NCBI GenBank assembly: GCA_900314495.1
Contig: OMVJ01000014.1
Span: forward strand, 1 to 64,000
Reading direction: 5' to 3'
From: an uncultured Olsenella sp.
Lineage (GTDB): Bacteria > Actinomycetota > Coriobacteriia > Coriobacteriales > Atopobiaceae
Length of the DNA: 64,000 nucleotides
The position numbers and the translations under genes are program-made. The notes below the pieces were generated by a model. The model was not told the DNA's origin. It searched no databases and worked only from the letters and a program-made list of their open reading frames with translations. Of the stretch, positions 52,107 through 62,380 are shown piece by piece. Numbering within the stretch: the first letter of the stretch is position 1; each line of letters begins with the position of its first letter.

Positions 52107-52982
52107 CTAGTGCATGAGGCCTTCCGGATCGATCTTCTCCTGCACCTTTTTGAGCGTACGCCTGAGCAGGCGCGAAACCTGCACCTGGGAGACGCCCAGC
52201 TTCTTGGCAATCTCCACCTGGGTCAGGCCGTCAATGAAGCGCATGCGGATGACCTCCTGCTCGCGCGGAGAGAAGTCCTTGATGGCATCCTCTATGACCA
52301 TGCGGTCGTCGGAGGAAGCCAGGTCCTCGTCCACGGTGGCGTAATGGTCAATCACGGAGGGCGTCTCGTCGTCCTCGTCGCCACCGCCCGCCTCCAGCGG
52401 CACGGACGTGTAGGCGGAGGAGGACTCCATTGCCTCCAGCACCTCGTCCACGCTTGCACCAATGTGGCTGGCAATCTCCTCCACGGAAGGCGAGCGCTGC
52501 AGCTCGTTCGTGAGCTCGTCAGTTGCCTGGTTGACCTTGGAGGAAAGCTCCTGCAGCCTGCGCGGCACGCGCACGGACCACCCTCGGTCACGGAAGTGAC
52601 GCTTGATCTCTCCCATGATGGTAGGCGTGGCATACGTGGTGAACTCAAGCCCGCGCGAGGGGTCAAACCGGTCGATGGCCTTGATGAGCCCGATGGTACC
52701 CACCTGCACCAGGTCTTCCAGCGGCTCTCCCCTGTTCTTGAACTTGGAGGCCAGGAAACGAACGAGGTTGAGGTGGTTGACTATGAGCTGCTGGCGGGCC
52801 TCCTCGTCGCCCTCCTCCTTGTAGCGACGAAAGAGCTCCCGCGTGCGGTCCTTGTCCCACGCAAGCTTGTTCTTGGAGGCGCGACGTGCCAGCCTCCTCT
52901 GCGCCTTGGCCTCGCTGCTTCGCGCGTCCAGCGTGCGCGTCTCCAGCTCCTCCGGCTCGGTCTCGTTCTGGCTATCGGGCAT
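52107..52982 (-). CDS. SigB/SigF-type alternative sigma factor
   Basis: Sigma-70 family, group 3. Region 2: NHLNLVRFLASKFKNRGEPL, DLVQVGTIGLIKAIDRFDPS, FTTYATPTIMGEIKRHFRDR. Region 3: VRVPRRLQELSSKVNQA. Region 4: FSPREQEVIRMRFIDGLTQ, IAKKLGVSQVQVSRLLRRTL. 291 residues. This is the general-stress/sporulation type (SigB, SigF). It overlaps the RsbW-like gene upstream by 11 nt. No RsbV anti-anti-sigma gene is next to it. Confidence 0.93.
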   Translation of the reverse strand: MPDSQNETEPEELETRTLDARSSEAKAQRRLARRASKNKLAWDKDRTRELFRRYKEEGDEEARQQLIVNHLNLVRFLASKFKNRGEPLEDLVQVGTIGLIKAIDRFDPSRGLEFTTYATPTIMGEIKRHFRDRGWSVRVPRRLQELSSKVNQATDELTNELQRSPSVEEIASHIGASVDEVLEAMESSSAYTSVPLEAGGGDEDDETPSVIDHYATVDEDLASSDDRMVIEDAIKDFSPREQEVIRMRFIDGLTQVEIAKKLGVSQVQVSRLLRRTLKKVQEKIDPEGLMH

Positions 52983-53358
52983 CCTGGCCTGCCGTCCTCT
53001 TCACCACGTGAAGATTCGTGCCGTCCTCAGACACCTCGTACTCGTCGCACACGGCGGAGAGGAGCAGCTCGGCAAGGTCCAGGGACTCCAGGAGCTCGTC
53101 GTCCTGCTCCACGGCCTCGCTGTCACCAAGCGAGAAGTCCATGACCATGGACCCGTTGGCAAGCGCAAACGAGATGTCGCACTGCGGCGGACGCGTTGCG
53201 CATGCGAACACGAACGCCTCCTCGGCAGCCATGCGAACGTCCTCAACGTTGTCCACGCTCATCTGGGCCACAACGGCAAGGTTGGACGCCATCATTCGCA
53301 CCGAGCGCGCATACGCCGCCTCGGCGGGGACGCTCAACGTAACGGTCTGCTGCTCCAT
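52972..53358 (-). CDS. RsbW-like anti-sigma regulatory protein with degenerate ATP site
   Basis: A 128-residue GHKL-fold protein directly before the SigB-like gene, hence a probable anti-sigma factor. Ordinary RsbW has an N-box with an Asn (like EACNNAIEH). Here the equivalent helix reads VRMAAEEAFVFACATR with no Asn, and the GTG/GLG lid is not seen (CDEYEVSEDGTNLHVVKR). ATP binding and RsbV phosphorylation are therefore doubtful. The ATG at 53358 is preceded by an in-frame GTG at 53367 that overlaps the upstream stop. Confidence 0.7.
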   Translation of the reverse strand: MEQQTVTLSVPAEAAYARSVRMMASNLAVVAQMSVDNVEDVRMAAEEAFVFACATRPPQCDISFALANGSMVMDFSLGDSEAVEQDDELLESLDLAELLLSAVCDEYEVSEDGTNLHVVKRTAGQDAR

Positions 53359-53366
53359 GCCACCCA

Positions 53367-53912
53367 CTACTCCGCACTCTTCTCGTCCGAGTTGTTCTCG
53401 TCATACGTGACGTAGCCCTGGCTGGCATTCTTGGCGGGCTCTTCCTTCTGGGGAGCCGGCTCCTCGGCGGAAGCGGGTGCGGTCTCACCCTCCAGCTTCT
53501 GCTGAGGGGCACCCTTGCCCCTGCCAGATATCTTGCCAATGACGCCCGCCACGCTGTTTGCGGTGTTGTCCGCCACCTTGCTGACCGTGGTGGTCACGTT
53601 GGACGCCGTGTTGGTCATGGTGGAGACGTCCGAGAGGATGTCGTTAAGGCTTGCCATGTCCACCGTGGCCACGTCCACCGCGGTTCCCGCCTTGTCCAGC
53701 AGGGGCTGCACCTGCTTCACGGCTGGCTGGAGGTCGTCCATCATGCCGTCAACCTTCTGGATGATTGGCTGCATCTGCTCGATGGTGTCGTTCGCGTTCT
53801 TGGAGACCTCCTCCACGACGGCACGGCTCTTCTTGAACAGGAGGCCGAGCTCGACCAGCGCGAAGATGCCGGCAATGACCAGAATTATGAGGAAAATCTG
53901 CAGGGGATCCAT
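53367..53912 (-). CDS. Bitopic membrane protein with long coiled coil (DUF948-like)
   Basis: An N-terminal membrane helix (about 6-26: IFLIILVIAGIFALVELGLL) is followed by a Val/Asp/Gln-rich alpha-helical stretch (about 35-120, QMQPIIQKVDGMMDDLQPAV, ASNVTTTVSKVADNTANSV) and a Pro/Glu/Lys-rich tail. This matches DUF948-like proteins of general-stress operons. Function unknown. ATG 53912, AAGGA 7 nt upstream. Between rarA and the RsbW-like gene. Confidence 0.7.
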   Translation of the reverse strand: MDPLQIFLIILVIAGIFALVELGLLFKKSRAVVEEVSKNANDTIEQMQPIIQKVDGMMDDLQPAVKQVQPLLDKAGTAVDVATVDMASLNDILSDVSTMTNTASNVTTTVSKVADNTANSVAGVIGKISGRGKGAPQQKLEGETAPASAEEPAPQKEEPAKNASQGYVTYDENNSDEKSAE

Positions 53913-54016
53913 TTCCAAGTCCTTCCAGGGACGTCTTCCAACGGCACCTCGGCGCCAACATTAGCAACCATTTTACCCATTCACGTGCAGCATCATTCAG
54001 GTCTGGCGCAGATGGC

Positions 54017-55360
54017 CTATTGGTGGCCGCCCGCACCCTCCGCGCGGTCGCGCGCCGACGCCTCTATTCGCCAGGACTCCCAGCCGCGGGTGGGATGCCA
54101 GAAGTCACCGCGGTGCAGCCCGTCGGGCAGGTACTGTTGCTCCACCCAACCCGTGGGGTAGTCGTGAGGGTACAGGTAGGGGCCGTAGGACTCAGACCCT
54201 GGGCGGTGACGGTCGCGCAGGTTGTTGGGAACCTCCCGGCGCGGACCCTCCCGAACCTCCCTCAGGGCGGCATCGATGGAGGCCTCGCACGCGTTGCTCT
54301 TGGGAGCCAACGCGTTGTAGATTGCCGCCTGTGCCAGGTTTATGCGGCATTCTGGATAGCCGATGACCTCCGCCGCCTTGAACGCCGCCTCTGCAACCAT
54401 CAGCGCCTGCGGGTCTGCGTTGCCTATGTCCTCGCTCGCGCAGATCATGATGCGCCGGGCAATGAACTTGGGGTCCTCGCCCGCGTCGATCATGCGCGCC
54501 AACCAGTAGACCACGGCATCCGGGTCGCTCCCCCGCATGGACTTGATGAAGGCGGAGATTATGTCGTAGTGCATGTCGCCGGACTTGTCGTACGCCAAAC
54601 CCGCCCGGGGGTTGGCCTCCAGAACATGCTTCGCGGTGATGGCCAACGGGTGCGCGGGGCTCGCCTCCGCAGGGTCGCCCGTGGGAAGCGCCATCTGGCT
54701 CGCCAGCTCAAGTGAGGTCAGTGCCGCGCGCCCGTCGCCTCCGGCCAGCGTCACAATCTCGTTCAGGGCGGCCTCATCCAGCGTGAACGCACCCGCCAGC
54801 CCGTCCTTGGACTCCACCGCGCGCCGCACCAGGGCTCTAACGTCCTCGTCCTGCAGGGGTTCCAGCTCCACCACGCGAGACCTGCTTATGAGCGCCTGGT
54901 TCACCTCAAAGTAGGGGTTCTCCGTCGTCGCGCCAACCAGCACCACCGTGCGGTTCTCCACCGCGTGAAGAAGCGCGTCCTGCTGGGAGCGGCTGAAGCG
55001 GTGAATCTCGTCCACGAACAGAATCGTCCTGCGACCGCTGGAGAGCAGCCGCCGATCGGCAGCGTCAATCTCACGCCGAAGGTCTTTGACCGTGCCCGTA
55101 ACGGCAGACACCTCAACGAACTCCGCGTGCGTGGTGTTCGCAATGATGCGAGCAAGCGTGGTCTTGCCCGTACCCGCCGGCCCATACAGAATGACCGACG
55201 ACAACGTGTCGTGCTCGATGGCACGCCGCAGCCACGAGCCCTCCCCGACCGCACGCTCTTGCCCCACATAATCCGCCATGGTTTGGGGGCGCATGCGCAC
55301 GGCCAGCGGGGCATTACGGTTCCGCTTGTTGCGCTCCTGGGCGCTGAACAGGTTCTCCAC
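54017..55360 (-). CDS. rarA: Replication-associated recombination protein A (MgsA/RarA)
   Basis: AAA+ ATPase at stalled forks. N-terminal PLAVRMRPQTMADYVGQE, Walker A LYGPAGTGKTTLARII, Walker B ILFVDEIHRFSRSQQDALL, sensor GATTENPYFEVNQALISRSR, and the C-terminal domain with DKSGDMHYDIISAFIKSMRG, MICASEDIGNADP and ECRINLAQA. 447 residues. Starts 1 nt after the dGTPase-like gene. Confidence 0.95.
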   Translation of the reverse strand: MENLFSAQERNKRNRNAPLAVRMRPQTMADYVGQERAVGEGSWLRRAIEHDTLSSVILYGPAGTGKTTLARIIANTTHAEFVEVSAVTGTVKDLRREIDAADRRLLSSGRRTILFVDEIHRFSRSQQDALLHAVENRTVVLVGATTENPYFEVNQALISRSRVVELEPLQDEDVRALVRRAVESKDGLAGAFTLDEAALNEIVTLAGGDGRAALTSLELASQMALPTGDPAEASPAHPLAITAKHVLEANPRAGLAYDKSGDMHYDIISAFIKSMRGSDPDAVVYWLARMIDAGEDPKFIARRIMICASEDIGNADPQALMVAEAAFKAAEVIGYPECRINLAQAAIYNALAPKSNACEASIDAALREVREGPRREVPNNLRDRHRPGSESYGPYLYPHDYPTGWVEQQYLPDGLHRGDFWHPTRGWESWRIEASARDRAEGAGGHQ

Positions 55361-55361
55361 G

Positions 55362-56606
55362 CTAAGCCCTCACGCCGTCGAAGTAGCCACGGTGCGGGAA
55401 GAGGTCGCGCGCGTCTGGGAACAATGACTCGCACGCCGCAATGAAGTACTCGTCCGTCATGGACGAGATGTAGTCCACCACGCACATGTCGGGGTTGGCC
55501 TCCCAGTCGTAAGCGCGGCCGTACGGTGCCAGGTGGCGCTCCAAGGGCAGCACGTGGTGCTGGAAGACGGCCGCACCCTCGTCGCCGGCGGCAAGGGCCT
55601 TCAGCTCGTGGTCGTACAGGCGGGCGAACATGTCGCCCACCTGCTTGCCGAAGTCGCTGTTGACCTCCGCGGAGCCGTAGATCTTCTCGTAGTTCTCGCG
55701 CTTGGCACGCTTGAGCTCCAGGAAGCCCTCCTCGCTCATCTGGATGCAGGACTTGCCAACGCTGTGCTCAACAACGTCCGCGATGAAGGCCGAAAGCGCC
55801 CAGGCGTTGTAGGCGCCACCCAGGCCGTCGTCGAAGGACTCCTCCGTGCAGATTCCAGACCGTATGGCGTCCTGCCGGTCCTTGCCCACGTAGGCAATGA
55901 TGTCCGAGATGCGCACCACGCAGCCTTCCAGCGTCATGGGCCGCAGGTGCCCAATGGCGTCGTCACCGGACTCCCAGCAACCCCGGACCACACGGTCAAA
56001 GGTGTCGAAGTCCTTGAGGCCGCTGGTCTCGAACACCTGCTGCTCGAACTCCCCGTTGTGGCAGATGACGCCGTCAAGCGTCTGCAGCGCCAGGTTGCGG
56101 CCATAGGTCACGTCCAGCACGCGCACGCTCTGCACGTTGTGGAAGAACCAGCGGCCAGTGCGCGCATGGAACACGTCGTTCAGGTAGCGCTCCCCGGTGT
56201 GGCCAAAGGGGGTGTGGCCAATGTCATGCCCCAGGGCTATGGCCTCAATGAGGTCCAGGTTCAGGCCCAGCGCGCGGCCGATGTCGCGCGCCACGCGGGC
56301 GACCAGCTGCACGTGCAGACCGCGGCGGGAAAGGTCGTCGTTGGCACGGAACGAGAACACCTGCGTCTTGCCGTCCAGGCGGTTGTAGGCAGGCATGTGT
56401 ACTATCTTCTCCGCGTCACGCACGAAGGCGGGGCGCAGCAAGGTATCACGGTCGCGCTCAGCCGGGTCGCGCCGAATGGCCGACGCGTTCTTGCACGCGA
56501 AGGGGCTGAGCTCACCCTTGGAAAGAATCTCTTGCACGCGCTCGCTTGCCTGGGGGGAGAGTTCCCCCCTGAGGCCGGGCGCCATCTTGTTGGTGTTGGT
56601 TTGCAT
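55362..56606 (-). CDS. dGTP triphosphohydrolase-like HD protein
   Basis: HD-domain dNTPase, 414 residues. Motifs: FVRDAEKIVHMPAYNRLDGK, THVF-like TQVFSF, RLHVQLVARVARDIGRALGL-like, and the metal site GHDIGHTPFGHTGERYL with ICHNGEFEQQ. It hydrolyses dNTPs to nucleosides and PPPi, or regulates dNTP pools. Upstream of rarA. Confidence 0.92.
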   Translation of the reverse strand: MQTNTNKMAPGLRGELSPQASERVQEILSKGELSPFACKNASAIRRDPAERDRDTLLRPAFVRDAEKIVHMPAYNRLDGKTQVFSFRANDDLSRRGLHVQLVARVARDIGRALGLNLDLIEAIALGHDIGHTPFGHTGERYLNDVFHARTGRWFFHNVQSVRVLDVTYGRNLALQTLDGVICHNGEFEQQVFETSGLKDFDTFDRVVRGCWESGDDAIGHLRPMTLEGCVVRISDIIAYVGKDRQDAIRSGICTEESFDDGLGGAYNAWALSAFIADVVEHSVGKSCIQMSEEGFLELKRAKRENYEKIYGSAEVNSDFGKQVGDMFARLYDHELKALAAGDEGAAVFQHHVLPLERHLAPYGRAYDWEANPDMCVVDYISSMTDEYFIAACESLFPDARDLFPHRGYFDGVRA

Positions 56607-56728
56607 GCACGCTCCTCACGTCGCGTGTGTGGTAGTTTTCTTTGCCGACTACCCTACCGCAAGAGGGGGACATGTGTTCGAATTTGTGGAGACGCCTCCA
56701 CAGTCCTGTAAAACTGCGGGCTCAAGGC
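56607..56728. other. Intergenic hairpin region upstream of the dGTPase-like gene
   Basis: 120 bp. GTGGAG-ACGC-CTCCAC (56686-56701) forms a perfect hairpin, but no T-run follows on either strand. It may terminate the SGNH-GNAT transcript or be regulatory. Confidence 0.35.
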
Positions 56729-58663
56729 CTAGGACCGCGCGTCTGCCTCTGCGTCCACGCCGCGCTCGCCAGGGTGCGACGCGCTCACGAAGCACTGCTC
56801 CGTCGCAGCGTTGGTGGTGAGCCCCAGCGACTTCTGCAGCTTGAGGGACGCCTTGTTGTAGGGGTAGACCTCCGTCCAAGGCGTCTGGCCAAGCTCCAGG
56901 CAGGCGTTGATCTTGGTCGCCTCCAGCGCGCGGCCCCAGCCGCGGCGCCTATGTCCCGGGAAGACCTCCAACATGCCGATGGAACCCTCGGGGTGCTCGC
57001 CCACAAAGCCCACAAGCTCCTGTGAGTCTCCCTCGCCCTCGAAGGCCCCGAAGAAGGCACCCTTGGCAAGCAGGGCCTCCAGCTCCCCCGCCGCAAGCCA
57101 TTGGGCAAAGGCGTAGTGCTCGCGAACCTGGTCTGCAAACTCCACGCTCAGGGGGCGAATTCCCTCCGCAAGCTTGGCCGCGACCTTGGCCGGTCGGTCC
57201 TTCTGGTACACGCACAGGTGGTAGGGGTCCACCACGTCAAAGCCCATAAGGTCCATAACCGCGCGTTCCAGCCCCGGCTCGCACACCGTGACCAGGGTCG
57301 GCTCTGCCAAAGATCCCAGCACAGCCAGGCCCAGCTCGTGGTCGGGCGCGTAGATTACCTGGTTGCCGTCGGTCACGCGTGCGAGCACGCAGCCCTCGTC
57401 CGCAAAGAGCACCTGCGCCACCCCGCGGCGAATCTCCTCCGCAAGGGCGAACGCCCTCAGGGGGGCGCCCTCCAGCACCTGCAGCGCCCGGGAGCGGCGT
57501 TCCTCCGCGCTGGTGAACAGGGTCTGGAAGGCCACGTACAGCCTGCCCGCCATCTGCGCCGCACCGGCAGCGTTGGGGTGGTCCTCGTCCGAGAAGTACG
57601 CCCCGTCGTGGTCCACCAGCTTTGTGCCCTTGGCAACGCGCATTTGGCCGTGGGGCCGAACCGCCCGCGCAATCATGCGGTTGACCTCCGAAAAGCAGCT
57701 GCCCGCATGCGTGGGGAAGGTGGCCTCGTCGTGCCAGAGGGGCTCCGCCACCACGGTCGGTACGTCCGGCCACGCGCGGGACACCTCGCCAAGGAAGAGG
57801 GACACGTCCCGCTCCGTCCGCGTGACGCCGCACGGCTCAAAGCGGTAGTTGGTGCCGTACTCAACGACTATGCGCGCCGGGCTCACCAGCTCGTCAAGGC
57901 CAGTCACGCTCCCCTGCTGAAAGACCTGACCGTACAGGCCCTGGTTCAGCACGTCCATGCCCAGACGCTCCGCCAGGCGCACGGGAAAGCTCAGCGCGGG
58001 GTCGTCGCAGGTGAAGCCCTGCGCAATTGAGTCACCCAGCACCAAGAGGCAGGGCCTTTGCTCCACGGGCTCCAGGGTCAGGCCGTCCGTCCAAACCGAC
58101 CCAACGGAACACCCGCGCAGGCAGGGAAGCCAGATGGTCACCTCGTGCAAGGCGCCGAAGCCAGGCAGCGGCGGCATGCCGTCCGGCCCCTCCCCGGGGT
58201 CAGACAGGTTGAATATGACCAGCTCCGTGCCGGCGAGCTCCCGAAGCCCCGGGAAGCCCTTGCCCAAGGTGACGGGGAATCGCACCGGCAGGTGGCGCCC
58301 GTTCACGTCACACGAGACGCCGTCGTGCATGCCGCGGTGGGGAACTCCCTCCGCGTGGTCCAGCTGTGCCCTCGTTCCGCGCGGCTCCGCGTCCATGCGC
58401 AGCGAGAGAGCCACCTCGGAGCCGTCCGTCCTGAATCGCAGGCACACGCCCGCCGTTGACCGCGCCATCTGGCGGAAGAGGCCCGGATGCCAGGCCATGC
58501 AGCTGGTAAGGACGCGCATCTGCCCCGGCGTGAAGCGCTGCGGGCGCACCCAGCCGCCTGGCTCGCGCGTGGTGCCCACCACGCCGTGGAGGAAGTCCCC
58601 CGCCGAGGCCCGCGTGAGCAGGTCCCTGTCCTCCGCCGAACCAAGATACTCGAGCAGTGCCAT
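56729..58663 (-). CDS. SGNH-hydrolase / GNAT acetyltransferase fusion
   Basis: A 644-residue protein with no signal peptide. An N-terminal jelly-roll-like segment (1-200) precedes an SGNH/GDSL hydrolase: block I LVLGDSIAQG with Ser212, block III YGTNYR (270-273), and the C-terminal DxxH (Asp359, His362 in DEDHPN). A linker to about 530 is unassigned (it contains VIYAPDHELGLAVLG). The C-terminus is a GNAT domain (about 545-625) with FPGHRRRGWGRAL, the acetyl-CoA loop, and YPYNKASLKLQKSLGL. Such fusions may deacetylate and acetylate the same class of substrate, such as a glycan or acyl carrier; this is inference. Between the GH1 gene and the dGTPase-like gene. Confidence 0.8.
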   Translation of the reverse strand: MALLEYLGSAEDRDLLTRASAGDFLHGVVGTTREPGGWVRPQRFTPGQMRVLTSCMAWHPGLFRQMARSTAGVCLRFRTDGSEVALSLRMDAEPRGTRAQLDHAEGVPHRGMHDGVSCDVNGRHLPVRFPVTLGKGFPGLRELAGTELVIFNLSDPGEGPDGMPPLPGFGALHEVTIWLPCLRGCSVGSVWTDGLTLEPVEQRPCLLVLGDSIAQGFTCDDPALSFPVRLAERLGMDVLNQGLYGQVFQQGSVTGLDELVSPARIVVEYGTNYRFEPCGVTRTERDVSLFLGEVSRAWPDVPTVVAEPLWHDEATFPTHAGSCFSEVNRMIARAVRPHGQMRVAKGTKLVDHDGAYFSDEDHPNAAGAAQMAGRLYVAFQTLFTSAEERRSRALQVLEGAPLRAFALAEEIRRGVAQVLFADEGCVLARVTDGNQVIYAPDHELGLAVLGSLAEPTLVTVCEPGLERAVMDLMGFDVVDPYHLCVYQKDRPAKVAAKLAEGIRPLSVEFADQVREHYAFAQWLAAGELEALLAKGAFFGAFEGEGDSQELVGFVGEHPEGSIGMLEVFPGHRRRGWGRALEATKINACLELGQTPWTEVYPYNKASLKLQKSLGLTTNAATEQCFVSASHPGERGVDAEADARS

Positions 58664-58819
58664 GCGGTGTTCCCCTACGTCCTAGCCTCGCGCCAAACCC
58701 ATGCCAGCCAAGTGCCGAAAAAGCGCCTGAATCCTGAACATTCTACCGATTGCCAGGCCTGCGCCGCAATTCCGCATGCCATGGGCACAACCCCCCGCAA
58801 ACGCCGCGCGGGCTCGCCC
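58664..58819. other. Spacer between the GH1 gene and the SGNH-GNAT gene
   Basis: 156 bp without a gene; no clear terminator or promoter is seen. Confidence 0.4.
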
Positions 58820-60933
<2,114 letters not shown>

Positions 60934-60934
60934 G

Positions 60935-61738
60935 CTACTCGCCCTCTTTTACCTCGGCGTAGAACTCCTGCCCGTCGTCCAGCCGCAACATAAGGACGCG
61001 GCCCCAACCGGCGCCGCCAGCGGCACCGCAGTCTATGGCCCACCTGTCGGCAACCCCTCCGGTTGCCTCGCAGGCACCCACGCGCAGCATCTGGCAGCGG
61101 CCATCCTCGTCCCGCGCGGGACGGTCAATCACGTCGGCAAGCGGTTCCACGTAGGGAACGGGCGTGTGGCCGGCAATGACAATGGGCCCATCGCCGCTCT
61201 GGTCCAGAAGGCCCGTCGACTGGCCCCAGAAGTCCTCGCGCATCCAGAGCACGTCCTCCGCGTCCTGGGACTTGAGCAGCGCCTCCACAGAGGCCTCGCT
61301 CCAGCATTTGCGCGCGCTAAACCCATACGGACGCAGGCCCGCGTGCACCAGAATGTACATACGCCCGCCAACGGTCACGTAACCAGAAAGCGGCAGGGCC
61401 TTCGCCCACGCGAAGACGTCGTCGTACTCCGCGGGGGTCAACTTGTCCAGCTGCTTCCAGGTGGGCGCTCCCCCGTTGATGCCCCAGTTCAGGCCCGACA
61501 TGGAGTCGCGCAGCTGAGGGTCAAGGTAGGAAAGCATGAGGTCCTCGTGGTTGCCCATAAGGACGTGCACGTTGGGAATGGAACGGACCGTGGAGATGAC
61601 GCCCAAGGGGTCGGGGCCGCGGTCAATCATGTCGCCCAGGCACCAAACCTGGTCCTCGTCCAGCGGCGAGACCTCAAACAAGAGGCGCTGCAGCGTCTTG
61701 TTGTGGCCGTGCACGTCCGAGAACACATACGTCGCCAT
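60935..61738 (-). CDS. Calcineurin-like metallophosphatase
   Basis: A PPP-type phosphatase of about 267 residues: VFSDVHGHNKTL, GDMIDRGPDP, GNHEDLMLSYL and the second histidines in LVHAGLRPYG and IAGHTPVPYV bind the di-metal centre. This resembles bacterial ApaH/Ser-Thr phosphatase-like enzymes; substrate unclear. GGGAGGGACG upstream of the ATG at 61738. Operon with the glycosylase gene. Confidence 0.9.
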   Translation of the reverse strand: MATYVFSDVHGHNKTLQRLLFEVSPLDEDQVWCLGDMIDRGPDPLGVISTVRSIPNVHVLMGNHEDLMLSYLDPQLRDSMSGLNWGINGGAPTWKQLDKLTPAEYDDVFAWAKALPLSGYVTVGGRMYILVHAGLRPYGFSARKCWSEASVEALLKSQDAEDVLWMREDFWGQSTGLLDQSGDGPIVIAGHTPVPYVEPLADVIDRPARDEDGRCQMLRVGACEATGGVADRWAIDCGAAGGAGWGRVLMLRLDDGQEFYAEVKEGE

Positions 61739-61828
61739 GAGCGTCCCTCCCTTGGGAAGCAACCATAACTCAAAACGGGGCGGCTACACAACCGCAGCCG
61801 TCCCACGTGCGCAGATTCGCATTCGTTC

Positions 61829-62338
61829 CTAGTGACGTGCCCTCGACCGCACGAACGCGCGCCTGTACCACCAGGCCGGAGGGGACCCCACCTCCACCAC
61901 GCGGCCCGGCCGGTGCCCGCCGCGCTCGCATGCCCGCACTTCCGTCTCGATCTGCGCCATGCTTCTGTCGAAGCGTCCCTTCTTCAGCCGGCACTCCCAC
62001 ACAACGATGACCGTCCATCCCGCGGCAACAAGCTGGGCGTTGTCGCGGGCGTCACGGGATTGGTTGCGCGCGAACTTCTCGCGCCAGAACTCCACGTTCG
62101 TCTTGGGAAGGGCAAGGTTGCAGTGGGGGCATCGGTGCCAAAAGCACCCGTTCACGAAGATGGCGACCCTTCGCCCCGGGTAGCAGATGTCCGGCTTGCC
62201 CGGTGCCTTCTTCCAGTGCAGCCGGTATCCCGAGAGGCCCGCCTCGCGCAGCGCGCGACGCACCTCCAGCTCGGGCTTCGTGTTCTTGCTCTTGTTTGCC
62301 TGCATCACGTGATGCGTGGCAAGGCTTACCTCAGGCAT
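61829..62338 (-). CDS. vsr: Very short patch repair endonuclease (Vsr)
   Basis: Nicks the T of T:G mismatches that arise by deamination of 5-methylcytosine. MQANKSKNTKPELEVRRALR, PGKPDICYPGRRVAIFVNGC with the zinc/active segment CFWHRCPHC, and WEREKFARNQSRD-like FWREKFARNQSRDARDN are characteristic. About 170 residues. No Dcm-type methyltransferase is next to it, and none is in the window. Start uncertain (ATG at 62338 or the internal ATG before QANKSK). Confidence 0.88.
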   Translation of the reverse strand: MPEVSLATHHVMQANKSKNTKPELEVRRALREAGLSGYRLHWKKAPGKPDICYPGRRVAIFVNGCFWHRCPHCNLALPKTNVEFWREKFARNQSRDARDNAQLVAAGWTVIVVWECRLKKGRFDRSMAQIETEVRACERGGHRPGRVVEVGSPPAWWYRRAFVRSRARH

Positions 62339-62380
62339 GGGTCGCCAGCCAGGCCTTTGCCGCACGGGAGCACCCGCAGC

